A stretch of DNA of 64,000 nucleotides from CAYNST01 sp964434105. GTDB lineage: Bacteria; Pseudomonadota; Gammaproteobacteria; Pseudomonadales; Cellvibrionaceae. The notes beneath the pieces are model-generated. The model was given only the letters and a program-made list of their open reading frames with translations, searched no databases and had not been told where the DNA came from. Each line of letters begins with the position of its first letter. Within the stretch, counting starts at the first letter, position 1. Location of the stretch: assembly GCA_964434105.1 (NCBI GenBank), contig CAYSTJ010000001.1, positions 1 through 64,000 of the forward strand. Reading direction: 5' to 3'. The position numbers were made by a program, and so were the translations under genes. Positions 36,804 through 45,296 of this stretch are shown here, piece by piece.

Positions 36804-37895
36804 ATGGCGTTGCCCCCCGGATTTGAGTTTCGCCGAATTTCACCCGTCACAATCGCCGTTATTCTGTCTGTCCTGTTGGCAGTCTGGTTATTGATCGGTA
36901 ACAAAAACAGCGCGCTGGACGAAGCCCCCGCACCGCAATCGACGCAGGAAGCGGGTTTGCACCACGTGGAAACGCGCTGGTCCGAAGCGCACCTGCAACC
37001 GAGTGTGCTGGTGGTGCAGGGGCAGCTACTGCCCTGGCAGCAGGTCGGCGTTCAGGCGCAGGTTACCGGTCGCGTGGGGCGACTGTTCAAACAGCAGGGC
37101 GACCAGGTGGAAGAAGGCGAGCCGTTGCTGCAGCTATCAGACGAAGGTCGAGCGGCTGCCCTGGCGCAGGCGCAGGCCAATCTGCGGCTGCGCGAAACCG
37201 ACCTGAACAGCGCCCGTGCGCTGAACGCGTCGCAGTTTGTACCGGAAGCCGAACTGATCCGGCTGGAAAGTGAGCTGGCGGGTGCGCAGGCGGAGCTGGA
37301 ATCCGCCCAATTGGCTGAACAATACAGTCGGCCCCGCGCCCTGTTTCGGGGAATTGTGGACCGCCGTCACGTGGAGCCAGGTGAACTGGTTCAACCAGGC
37401 ACAGCGCTAATGGATCTGGTGGATGTGGAGCGGTTGAAGGTAACAGCACAGATTCCACAGCAGGAAGTCGGGCGCCTGGCCAAAGGGCAAGTGGTAGAGC
37501 TTAAGCTGCTGGACGGCCGCCGGTTGCAGGGCGAGGTGCAGTTTATCAGCCACTCCGCGGACCCGGCCACGCGCAGTTTCTACCTGGAAGTCAGGGCCGA
37601 CAACCCCGAACTTTGGCGGGTGGCCGGTGCCAGTGTGACCCTGGAAATACAGCTCGCGCCGGTCAGGGCGCATCGCCTGTCACCCGCCCTGCTGAGTCTG
37701 AACGCCGATGGCCAGCTGGGCATACACACCGTCGATGAACAAAACCGCGTCGAATTTTATCCGGTGCGGGTATTGGGGGTGGACAGCCAGGGCGCAACCA
37801 TGGCCGGCTTGCCCGATCGCGTGCGGGTCATTACCCTCGGTGGCGGTTTTGTCCGGCCAGGTCAGCAGGTACGCGCTTCGGGGGCCGCCGAATGA
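36804..37895 (+). CDS. RND efflux periplasmic adaptor subunit (membrane fusion protein)
   Basis: A 363-residue protein with an N-terminal membrane anchor (about residues 13-32), a barrel-sandwich lipoyl part (VGVQAQVTGRVGRLFKQQGDQVEEGEPLLQL), a helical hairpin rich in Ala/Glu/Leu (about residues 115-170) and a beta-barrel domain with LVDVERLKVTAQIPQ. It links the inner-membrane pump encoded next to an outer-membrane channel. The start is set at 36804, where an AGGA site and the anchor begin. Stop and pump start overlap by four bases. Substrate unknown. Confidence 0.9.
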   Translation: MALPPGFEFRRISPVTIAVILSVLLAVWLLIGNKNSALDEAPAPQSTQEAGLHHVETRWSEAHLQPSVLVVQGQLLPWQQVGVQAQVTGRVGRLFKQQGDQVEEGEPLLQLSDEGRAAALAQAQANLRLRETDLNSARALNASQFVPEAELIRLESELAGAQAELESAQLAEQYSRPRALFRGIVDRRHVEPGELVQPGTALMDLVDVERLKVTAQIPQQEVGRLAKGQVVELKLLDGRRLQGEVQFISHSADPATRSFYLEVRADNPELWRVAGASVTLEIQLAPVRAHRLSPALLSLNADGQLGIHTVDEQNRVEFYPVRVLGVDSQGATMAGLPDRVRVITLGGGFVRPGQQVRASGAAE

Positions 37896-40800
37896 GAAGT
37901 CTGATCTATGCGGCAATTCACCGGACGCGGGCTACCCTGACCCTGCTGGTATTTCTGTTTCTGGCGGGCCTTTACGCCTATTCGGCCATCCCGAAGGAAT
38001 CGTACCCGGACGTGGCCATCCCCATGATGTATGTATCGCTGACGCTGGATGGTATCAGTCCGGAAGACGCCGAGCGCCTGCTGGTTCGGCCCATGGAGCA
38101 TGAACTGCGATCGCTGGAGGGCATCAAGAAGATGACGTCCACTGCCAGCGAAGGTCACGCATCGGTCATGCTTGAGTTTGACGCCGGATTCGACGCCGAC
38201 AAGGCGTTGCAGGACGTGCGCGTGAAAGTCGACGCCGCACGCAGCAAGTTACCGAGTGAAGCCGATGAGCCGACAGTGAATGAAATCAATGTTGCGTTGT
38301 TTCCGGTGCTGTCCATCGGCCTGTCCGGCCCGGTCGCGGAAAGTGAGCTGGTGTTCGTTGCCCGACAGTTACAGGAGAACATCGAGGCGATTCCCGAGGT
38401 GCTGGAAGTGGACATTGGCGGCGACCGTGAAGATCTGCTGGAAATTGTCGTCGACCCGCAGGTGCTGGGCAGCTATGGCCTGGACTATGTGCAACTGTTC
38501 AACATGGTCTCCAATAATAATCGGCTGGTTGCGGCGGGTAGTCTGGATACGGGCGCGGGCCGGTTATCTGTGAAGGTGCCGGGTGTGATCGAAGACCTGC
38601 AGGATATTCTGACCATGCCGGTCAAGGTGGACGGTGATTCCGTAGTGACCTTTGCCGACATTGCCACCATCAGTCGCAGCTTTAAAGACCCCCAGGGGTT
38701 TGCGCGCATCAACGGTCAGCCAGCGGTGGTGCTGGAGGTCAAAAAGCGCGCTGGCGCCAATATTATCGCCACCATCGAACAGGTGCAGGCGTTGGTAGCT
38801 AAAGCCGAAACCGTGTTTCCGGAAGGCCTGGAAGTGGACTATATAATGGACCAGTCCAAAGAAGTGAAAACCATGCTGTCCGACCTGCTCAACAATGTAC
38901 TGACGGCAGTCGTGCTGGTGTTGATTCTGATCATTGCGACCATGGGCGTACGCTCCGCCGTGCTGGTCGGCATTACCATACCCGGCGCATTTCTGACGGG
39001 CATTCTGATGATCTGGATCATCGGGTACACCATGAACATTATTGTTCTGTTTGCGCTTATTCTGGTGGCGGGCATGCTGGTGGACGGCGCCATTGTGGTC
39101 AGCGAGCTGGCGGATCGCAATCAGGCCGATGGCCAGGAGCCCAAAAAAGCCTGGGCCGATGCCGCCAGCCGCATGGCATGGCCCATTATCGCATCGACGG
39201 CAACAACGCTGGCGGTATTCACGCCCTTGCTGTTCTGGCCCGGTATCGTCGGTCAATTCATGAAATACCTGCCGGCCACGGTGATTGTCTGTCTGCTGGC
39301 ATCGCTGGCGATGGCCCTGGTATTTTTGCCTGCGCTGGGCGGCCTCAAGCGGCAGGCGTCTTCCCCCCACCCGGTTAAAGCCAACAAGGTCGGTCAAGCC
39401 TATGCAAAGCTGCTGCGGCGCCTGTTGTTGCGGCCCGGCAGAACATTGGGCGGCATGCTGGTGGTCATGGTAGCTGTCTATGGGACATATATCGGCTTTA
39501 ATCATGGTGTGGAATTCTTTCCCTCTGTGGAGCCGGAATCGGCACAGGTATGGGTGCGTGCACGCGGCGATCTGTCGATTTACGAGCGTGACACCCTGTT
39601 ACAGAAAGTTGAGCAGCGTTTGCAGGGAATGTCGGAAGTGCAGGCGTTCTATGCCCGGTCGATGGTCAGCGCCATGGGTGAAATGCCGCCGGATGTTGTC
39701 GGGGCCATCCAGTTCCAGTTTGTCGAATGGGATCAGCGGCGGCGGGCGAGAGCCATTCTGAATGAGATGCGCGATTTAACGGCGGATATTTCGGGGGTGA
39801 TCCTGGAGTTTCGGGAGCAGGAGGGCGGGCCGGCGGCAGGCAAGCCCATTGAATTGCAGGTAAGCAGTCAGGAACCGGCGGCCACTGCGCAGGCGGTAGA
39901 ACAGATTCTCGGGGAAATGCAGAAACTGGGCGGGTTTATCGACATTGAAGACAACCGCAGTCTGCCCGGGATTGAGTGGCGTGTCGAGGTGGACCGGACA
40001 GCCGCGGCGCGATTTGGTGCGGATGTGATGACGGTTGGGAACGCGGTGCAAATGGTCACCAACGGCCTGTTGCTGGCCAAATACCGGCCGGAATATGCCA
40101 GCGATGAGGTGGATATCCGGGTGCGCTTTCCGGAAAAGTGGCGTTCGCTGGAACAAATGACGCGTCTGACGGTGAACACGCCACGTGGCCAGGTGCCGCT
40201 GAATAATTTCGTTGAGGTGACGCCGGCACCAAAAACCAGCGTACTCAACCGGGTGGACGGCAACCGCGCCGTGACGATTAAAACCGATTTGGCGGAAGGA
40301 TTCCAGGTGCAGGAAAGGCTAAAGACGCTTTTGGCTCTCGAGGCGCAGCTGCCCTCCGGCGTCATGGTCAGAACCGCAGGTGAAGGCGCGGATCAGGAGG
40401 AGGCGGCGCAGTTTCTATTGACCGCATTTGTCACCGCAATTTTCATGATGCTGATGATTCTGCTGGTGCAGTTCAACAGTTGGTACCAGACGGCGCTGAT
40501 TATGTCGGCCATTGTTTTTTCCACGGCGGGCGTATTATTGGGGCTGTTGATTAACGGTCAGTCTTTCGGGATTGTGATGGTGGGCATGGGCATTATTGGC
40601 TTGTCCGGTATCGTGGTAAACAACAATATCGTCCTGATCGACACCTACAACCAGCTTCGTAAAGACGGCCTTTCTGCGTATGATGCCGCATTTGAAACCG
40701 GCTGTCTGCGATTGCGACCGGTGCTGTTGACATCTATCACCACCATTCTCGGCTTAATGCCCATGGTCCTCTCGGTCAATGTCAATCTGCTCGAACCCAG

Positions 40801-41014
40801 CCTGGGCTTTGGCGCACCCTCCACGCAATGGTGGACGCAGTTGTCCAGTGCCATTGCCGGCGGGTTGACACTGGCAACGGTTTTAACCCTGTTTTTGACA
40901 CCCTGCATGCTGGTGCTGGGTGATAACTGGCGCTCCCGTCACGAAGAAGCTCGCGATGACGCGTCATTGCTGCTTGAGGGTCCGGAGCCCAAAAGCCAGT
41001 CTGTCGCCACATAA
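37892..41014 (+). CDS. RND-family efflux pump permease
   Basis: A 1040-residue inner-membrane pump of the AcrB superfamily with about 12 membrane helices and two large periplasmic loops. Visible signatures are the first helix followed by KESYPDVAIPMMYVSLTLDGISPEDAERLL, the transmembrane segment LVAGMLVDGAIVVSEL with the proton-relay acid, and IIGLSGIVVNNNIVLIDTYNQLRKDGLSAYDAA in the second half. The sequence is more like the divergent MdtB/NolG-type pumps than AcrB. Drugs, metals or lipids are all possible substrates. No outer-membrane factor gene is adjacent. Confidence 0.92.
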   Translation: MRSLIYAAIHRTRATLTLLVFLFLAGLYAYSAIPKESYPDVAIPMMYVSLTLDGISPEDAERLLVRPMEHELRSLEGIKKMTSTASEGHASVMLEFDAGFDADKALQDVRVKVDAARSKLPSEADEPTVNEINVALFPVLSIGLSGPVAESELVFVARQLQENIEAIPEVLEVDIGGDREDLLEIVVDPQVLGSYGLDYVQLFNMVSNNNRLVAAGSLDTGAGRLSVKVPGVIEDLQDILTMPVKVDGDSVVTFADIATISRSFKDPQGFARINGQPAVVLEVKKRAGANIIATIEQVQALVAKAETVFPEGLEVDYIMDQSKEVKTMLSDLLNNVLTAVVLVLILIIATMGVRSAVLVGITIPGAFLTGILMIWIIGYTMNIIVLFALILVAGMLVDGAIVVSELADRNQADGQEPKKAWADAASRMAWPIIASTATTLAVFTPLLFWPGIVGQFMKYLPATVIVCLLASLAMALVFLPALGGLKRQASSPHPVKANKVGQAYAKLLRRLLLRPGRTLGGMLVVMVAVYGTYIGFNHGVEFFPSVEPESAQVWVRARGDLSIYERDTLLQKVEQRLQGMSEVQAFYARSMVSAMGEMPPDVVGAIQFQFVEWDQRRRARAILNEMRDLTADISGVILEFREQEGGPAAGKPIELQVSSQEPAATAQAVEQILGEMQKLGGFIDIEDNRSLPGIEWRVEVDRTAAARFGADVMTVGNAVQMVTNGLLLAKYRPEYASDEVDIRVRFPEKWRSLEQMTRLTVNTPRGQVPLNNFVEVTPAPKTSVLNRVDGNRAVTIKTDLAEGFQVQERLKTLLALEAQLPSGVMVRTAGEGADQEEAAQFLLTAFVTAIFMMLMILLVQFNSWYQTALIMSAIVFSTAGVLLGLLINGQSFGIVMVGMGIIGLSGIVVNNNIVLIDTYNQLRKDGLSAYDAAFETGCLRLRPVLLTSITTILGLMPMVLSVNVNLLEPSLGFGAPSTQWWTQLSSAIAGGLTLATVLTLFLTPCMLVLGDNWRSRHEEARDDASLLLEGPEPKSQSVAT

Positions 41015-41285
41015 CCAGGTGCGGCACCTGAAGCCAACGCGCCCGCTTGGCTCCCGTGTTGTCTCAGGTATGCAAGGCGGCCTTTGGCCGGGCTCGCCAA
41101 TCCGGCTCCAGCCATAGAGTCTACAAGACGCCTTGGCAGGGTGATCCGAGAGTAGATAGCCAAAATGCCAAAGGTAAAGCCAAGCCATATCAGGTGCGGC
41201 AAGTATTAGCGGCTATCGAGCGTTTGAAGGTTGAAAATGGCCAGGTTTATTGATCCCGCGTCTGAATTTCTCAAAATGGAATAAG

Positions 41286-41375
41286 ATGACTATTTCAGGA
41301 AAAAAGATAGAAATTAAAGGGGCCAACCGTCAAATCGCTGAGAAGGCGCTATTCGAAAAAGCGGTGAAGCCATGA
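41286..41375 (+). CDS. 29-residue open frame coupled to the LprI-like gene
   Basis: An ATG at 41286 begins MTISGKKIEIKGANRQIAEK and stops at 41375, so that its TGA overlaps the ATG of the LprI-like gene (ATGA). No clear ribosome binding site is seen (GGAATAAG lies in front). It could be a leader peptide coupling translation, or the remnant of a longer gene. Not recognised. Confidence 0.3.
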   Translation: MTISGKKIEIKGANRQIAEKALFEKAVKP

Positions 41376-41749
41376 GGTATACCTTTCTTCTGCTTCAGGT
41401 AGTTCTATTGCAAGCTTGCGCAGCGCCTGGCACGTGCGGCGACCGCGGCTCGCAATATCAAATGACAAGTTGCGCCCAGGAAAATCTGAAGGCCCTTGAA
41501 CTCGACTTGCAGAAAAAACACGAAGCACTTTCTGGCGCTCTGGGCGGTAGTCATCTGGAGAAAGCGATTTTGGCGTGGAAAAACTACCGCGATGCTCATT
41601 GTACAAGCACAGCGAATATTTACGCTGGTGGCAGCCTGGAAGCGTACGTCGCCACTGAGTGCAAAGCAGAACTAACCCAGCGCAGGTTGAAATCTCTAGA
41701 TGAAGACTACCAAGACACTCTCGACATTATGATACAGGGTTCGCCGTGA
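41372..41749 (+). CDS. LprI/DUF1311-family small lipoprotein
   Basis: A 125-residue exported protein. The N-terminus is hydrophobic and ends in LLQAC (C16), a likely lipobox. The body carries the DUF1311 pattern of spaced cysteines and charged helices: YQMTSCAQENLKALELDLQKKHEAL, WKNYRDAHCTSTANIYAGGSLEAYVATECKAELTQRRLKSLDEDY. Mycobacterial LprI, a family member, inhibits lysozyme; most members are uncharacterised. It is followed two bases later by an attC-like site, which suggests that the gene entered as an integron cassette. Confidence 0.8.
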   Translation: MRYTFLLLQVVLLQACAAPGTCGDRGSQYQMTSCAQENLKALELDLQKKHEALSGALGGSHLEKAILAWKNYRDAHCTSTANIYAGGSLEAYVATECKAELTQRRLKSLDEDYQDTLDIMIQGSP

Positions 41750-41750
41750 T

Positions 41751-41834
41751 CGTTAACAAAGCCAATCACAGCAACAGCTTTTCCGTTGCGGCTTCGCCTC
41801 CACTACAAAGCCGCAGCTGCTTGCGGCGTTAGTG
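41751..41834. other. Integron attC-like recombination site
   Basis: Immediately after the LprI-like stop codon comes CGTTAACAAAGCC, and about 80 bases later the site closes with GGCGTTAGTG. Inside are complementary arms TGCGGCTT and AAGCCGCA around TCGCCTCCACTACA, the wording common in attC sites of gammaproteobacterial cassettes, and looser outer arms (CAGCAACAGC against GCTGCTTGCG). Length and layout fit attC; the right core GTTAGTG departs from the GTTRRRY consensus in its last bases. No integrase gene and no second attC are seen in the window. Confidence 0.6.
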
Positions 41835-41908
41835 CGACAAGCGACGCGTGTTGCACCTTGCAGGGTGAAAGTCCCTGGCTATACCGGTATTGGGCTGGTC
41901 TCCGGCCA
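41833..41908 (+). other. Possible 5' fragment of a group II intron next to attC
   Basis: Directly after the attC core comes GTGCGAC, the usual first bases of bacterial group II introns, followed about 35 bases later by GCAGGGTGAAAGTCCCTG, which resembles the GGTGAAAGTCC element of domain I. No reverse transcriptase, domain V or 3' end follows; within about 80 bases the sequence turns into a KilA-N gene remnant. A chance likeness cannot be excluded. Confidence 0.25.
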
Positions 41909-42633
41909 TTGAGAGCAGCGCAGCCATAGGTAACTGGATGTGAAATCGTAATACCATTGAGTTTTTAGGAATTTGGGAGACGCTATACAATCCAGATTTT
42001 AAACCCCTCGAATTCGAGGGGTTTAAAAAGCAGGCAGGTCTTAACGCTTTTACGCTCTCACCCCAAAAGTGGACAAATACCACCAATGCCATAGGTTTCA
42101 TTGTAAAAGCAGGCCGCTACGGCGGAACCTACGCACATAAAGACATTGCACTTAAATTTGCCAGCTGGATTTCGGTTGAGTTCGAACTATACCTCATCAA
42201 GGAGTTCCAGCGCCTCAAGGAAGCCGAGCAGCAACAGCTGGGCTGGAATGTAAAGCGCCAACTAAGCAAAATTAACTACCGCATTCACACCGATGCCGTA
42301 AAAGAAAACCTCATTTCGCCCGCCTTAACCCCTCAACAAACCAGTCTGGTCTATGCGTCAGAAGCTGACCTGCTCAATATGGCCCTGTATGGCAAAACCG
42401 CCAAACAATGGCGTGATGAAAACCCAGACAAGGAAGGCAATATGCGTGACTATTCCAATGTCTCGCAACTGGTTTGCCTGGCATGCCCGAGCACAAAGAC
42501 GTTGCCAAACGCGGCGGCGGCGTGGCCAAAGAAGCACGCGTGAAGCTGGAGGCGGAAACCGGGAAAAAAGTGGTAACCTCCGAAAATGCCAAACATTGAC
42601 TGGCGCAGCAGCGGAAGCTGAAGAACGATGACT
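41908..42633 (+). pseudogene. Broken KilA-N domain gene fused to the tail of another phage-type regulator
   Basis: Translation from about 41908 reads AAIGNWM, a TGA stop where family members have arginine (41941), then NRNTIEFLGIWETLYNPDF and about 175 residues of uninterrupted KilA-N homology, including KAGRYGGTYAHKDIALKFAS and KINYRIHTDAVKENLI. After SQLVCLA the frame is lost. A second frame starts at once with MPEHKDVAKRGGGVAKEAR and ends with stops at 42596 and 42631; it resembles the C-terminus of BRO/antirepressor-like proteins. So the 5' part of the first gene, its 3' part and the 5' part of the second are missing. KilA-N and BRO genes often sit inside type I restriction loci. Confidence 0.75.
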
Positions 42634-42738
42634 AAGCACCTGAGAAAAATCTTTGAAAATAATGCGTTACAGGAGAGTATGCTATGTTTCATTTTGGAAC
42701 ATACCACTGAGCAGGATGTAAAAGAAGGTGTTGCATGA
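42628..42738 (+). CDS. 36-residue open frame coupled to fic
   Basis: An ATG at 42628 begins MTKHLRKIFENNALQESM and ends at a TGA that overlaps the fic start codon (ATGA). It also overlaps the end of the preceding broken frame in the same way. The coupling suggests that it is translated with fic. It lacks the [S/T]xxxE[G/N] motif of FicA-type antitoxins, so its role is open. Confidence 0.4.
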   Translation: MTKHLRKIFENNALQESMLCFILEHTTEQDVKEGVA

Positions 42739-43724
42739 GCTACAAACCGCCGTTCACCATTACCACCGACATTCTCAATCTGGTGGCAGACATCAGCCAG
42801 CAGGTGGGCAGGCTGGATGCCAGTGCATTTAAAAGCTCGCCGCAGCTGCGCAAGCAAAACCGCATCAAGACCATTACCGGCACCCTGGCCATTGAAGGCA
42901 ACACGCTGACTGAAGAGCAGGTAACGGCGATAGTGGATGGCAAGCGGGTGCTGGGTAGTGCGCGGGAGCTGGCAGAGGTTAAAGGTGCTATTGCCGCCTA
43001 CGAGGCTCTTCCCGGCTTTAACCCCGGCACGCTTGATGACCTGCTGGCCGCCCATGGTTTGATGATGTCGGAAGCCCTGATGAATGCGGGGGCCTTTCGC
43101 ACCCAGGCAGCGGGGATTCACAAAGGCGATGTAGTGCACCATGTTGCCCCGCCGGCGCATCAGGTGTCCGGCTTGATGGCCGATTTGACCCGCTGGTTAC
43201 AGCAGGCCAGGGAACATCCGCTGATTGCCAGCAGCGTGTTTCATTATGAATTTGAATTCATCCATCCCTTCAGCGATGGCAATGGCCGCATGGGGCGCTT
43301 GTGGCAGACCCTGATTTTGTCCAGGTGGCATCCGCTGTTTTTATCGCTGCCACTGGAAAGTGTAATCAAGGATAAACAGCAGCAGTATTACGAGGCCCTC
43401 GAGCAGGCAGATCAGCAAGCTGAGAGCACGCCCTTTATTCACTTCATGTTGACTGTCATTGCGCAAACTCTGACACAAAACGCCTCTGTAAATGCCTCTG
43501 TAAACGCCCCTGTAAATAAGCTGGCGGAAATCGGGGGGTTAAAAACCCCCGAGGCTATTGTCACGCTGCTCAAGGCCAACCCCGCGCTGACGCGCCAGCA
43601 GCTGGCCAATGCTATCGGTAGAGACCTGCGTACCATAGGCCGGGCGTTGGCAAAGCTGCAGCAAGCGGGAAAAGTCAAGCGTATTGGCTCGGATAAAACA
43701 GGCCACTGGCAAGTTCTGTCGTGA
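42735..43724 (+). CDS. Fic-family AMP-transferase, class II (autoinhibited)
   Basis: A 329-residue cytoplasmic protein of the Fic/DOC superfamily, which transfers AMP (or another nucleotide part) to hydroxyl groups of target proteins. The catalytic motif HPFSDGNGRMGR is intact with H177. The inhibitory helix TLAIEGN (T50, E54, G55, N56) precedes the Fic core, which places the protein in class II, in which the same chain blocks ATP binding. The C-terminus has a winged-helix-like domain (LTRQQLANAIGRDLRTIGRALAKL). Between them lies a linker with NASV repeated almost exactly three times. The gene appears intact although its neighbours are broken; Fic genes of this type are frequent between hsdM and hsdR. 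Confidence 0.9.
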   Translation: MSYKPPFTITTDILNLVADISQQVGRLDASAFKSSPQLRKQNRIKTITGTLAIEGNTLTEEQVTAIVDGKRVLGSARELAEVKGAIAAYEALPGFNPGTLDDLLAAHGLMMSEALMNAGAFRTQAAGIHKGDVVHHVAPPAHQVSGLMADLTRWLQQAREHPLIASSVFHYEFEFIHPFSDGNGRMGRLWQTLILSRWHPLFLSLPLESVIKDKQQQYYEALEQADQQAESTPFIHFMLTVIAQTLTQNASVNASVNAPVNKLAEIGGLKTPEAIVTLLKANPALTRQQLANAIGRDLRTIGRALAKLQQAGKVKRIGSDKTGHWQVLS

Positions 43725-43766
43725 CCGCGACTTAAAAATAATCTGAATGCACAAGGACCCGTAGGG

Positions 43767-44168
43767 ATGATCGAGTACGAGCCTATAGCCCAAACCAACC
43801 ACTTTATTGTGCTCGACAAGTACAACAGGGAATGGCAGGTCGCAGAAAGCTACCAGGGCGAAAACGATCTGGAGCAGGAGCTGATTAACGATCTGGCCAG
43901 CCAGGGTTACCAATATCTGCCGGGGCTGAATACCGCCCAGGCCATGCTGGCCAACGTGGGTGTCCAGCTTGAGACGTTAAACGCAGTAACCTTCAGCGAA
44001 GGCGAGTGGCTGCGCTTTGTCGAGACCAAAAATGAGCCCGCTGAACCCGCAGTATCTGATCAGGAAGCAAGGCGTTTTTCAAAAAATTGCGGCGTTTGTG
44101 GAGAAGTTCAAGGGCGTGGGTGGGGAGGTTTGAGCGTGGTTTGCGGACGCTCAGGTGACGGGGGTTGA
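43767..44168 (+). pseudogene. hsdR: N-terminal remnant of type I restriction endonuclease subunit HsdR
   Basis: The first 90 residues or so (MIEYEPIAQTNHFIVLDKYN, then VAESYQGENDLEQELINDLASQGYQYLPGLNT and NAVTFSEGEWLRFVETK) match the start of HsdR proteins, which are normally about 1000 residues long. Homology then ends; the remaining 40 residues of the open frame are unrelated and glycine/cysteine-rich. A short frame at about 44031-44131 (MSPLNPQYLIRKQGVFQKIA) may come from another lost gene. Nuclease and helicase domains are absent, so no activity is possible. This is the clearest sign that a type I restriction locus once stood here. Confidence 0.8.
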
Positions 44169-44326
44169 AAAACAACCGTATCTGGCCGTCCTGCCAAGAC
44201 TTGATCGGTGGCATGACCGCGCCAGGTAATCGCCCTGGATGATCCTGTTCTTGCTAACTGTCTCCCCATAAGTCGTGATCCGCCCCGCTGAACTGGCGGG
44301 ATAACGTCTGAAGAGGAGCAGGTCCC

Positions 44327-45196
44327 ATGGTAGAGCTGAAAAAAACCGCCCTCGGCGTTAAAAAACGCATCGAGGAAGACAGTCTGTCCCTGGTCGCAGC
44401 CGGGGTCGCTTTTTACATTTTCCTTTCGATTTTCCCGGCATTGGCCAGCGCAATCTCCCTCTATGGGCTGGTTGCCGATCCGCAGACCATTCAGAACCAC
44501 GTGGCCGCGGCCGGCAGCTTTGTCCCCGCGGAGGTGATGGGTATTCTGGAAGAACGCCTGCAAATTCTGGCATCCCGCGAAAATGGCACACACATTTGGG
44601 GAATGACACTGGGGATACTGATCTCTCTGTGGAGCGCCAATAAAGCCATGAAAGCCCTGGCCTGGGCACTGGATATCGCCTATGACACCAATGAGAGTCG
44701 TGGTTTCATCAAGTTCAACGCCACCACGCTCGCGTTGACATTGCTGTCGATCGTTGCGTTTATTGTGGCAGTATCCGTGGTGGTTATTGTACCCATCATT
44801 GTCAGCGTGTTTTTGTCGCAACAGACAGCAGCGGTTTTTACAACGCTGGTCAGTTGGGCACTGTTTCTCTTCCTGCTGGTGGCAATGTGTTTACTGCTCT
44901 ATAACTTTGCCCCGGATCGCCGGCACAGAAACTGGAAGGAGCTTGTACCCGGTGCGGTAATCACGGCGATTCTGTTTATTATCGCGTCATCCGGGTTTGC
45001 ATTTTATGTGGCCAATTTCGGCAAGTTCAATGAAGAATATGGCGCATTGGGTGCAGTGGTAGTAACGCTGCTCTGGATCTTTATCGGCGCGTTTATTTTT
45101 CTGTTCGGTGCGGAAATCAATGCCGAACGGGTTAGCCGATCCCGGGATCGCAAGGCACAGCGCACCGTCCCGTCCCCGGCGGGGGCTGCAGCTTGA
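44327..45196 (+). CDS. YihY/virulence factor BrkB family membrane protein
   Basis: A 289-residue inner-membrane protein with six hydrophobic helices and the family signatures DSLSLVAAGVAFYIFLSIFPAL, GMTLGILISLWSANKAMKAL and YGALGAVVVTLLWIFIGAFIFLFGAEINAE. Once annotated as RNase BN, the family has no proven function. A strong GAGGAG site precedes the ATG. It lies just outside the decayed island and appears to be native chromosome. Confidence 0.9.
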   Translation: MVELKKTALGVKKRIEEDSLSLVAAGVAFYIFLSIFPALASAISLYGLVADPQTIQNHVAAAGSFVPAEVMGILEERLQILASRENGTHIWGMTLGILISLWSANKAMKALAWALDIAYDTNESRGFIKFNATTLALTLLSIVAFIVAVSVVVIVPIIVSVFLSQQTAAVFTTLVSWALFLFLLVAMCLLLYNFAPDRRHRNWKELVPGAVITAILFIIASSGFAFYVANFGKFNEEYGALGAVVVTLLWIFIGAFIFLFGAEINAERVSRSRDRKAQRTVPSPAGAAA

Positions 45197-45296
45197 TGGT
45201 CCGCCGGCAACCGGTGCTCGCGCAAAGTGCACGTCGTTAAATACGCATACGGCCGGGGCCGGCGCAGGCTTGCCGCTGCAATAAGCCGGCGGCGGG

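Noticed and set aside
38564..39505. Antisense frame of 313 codons, His/Gln-rich, inside the RND pump gene
   Set aside because: It is the complement of a conserved transmembrane coding region; the composition follows from the Leu/Val/Met codons on the other strand.
41047..41253. 68-codon frame downstream of the RND pump
   Set aside because: No ribosome binding site and no family likeness; the sequence before the cassette looks noncoding.
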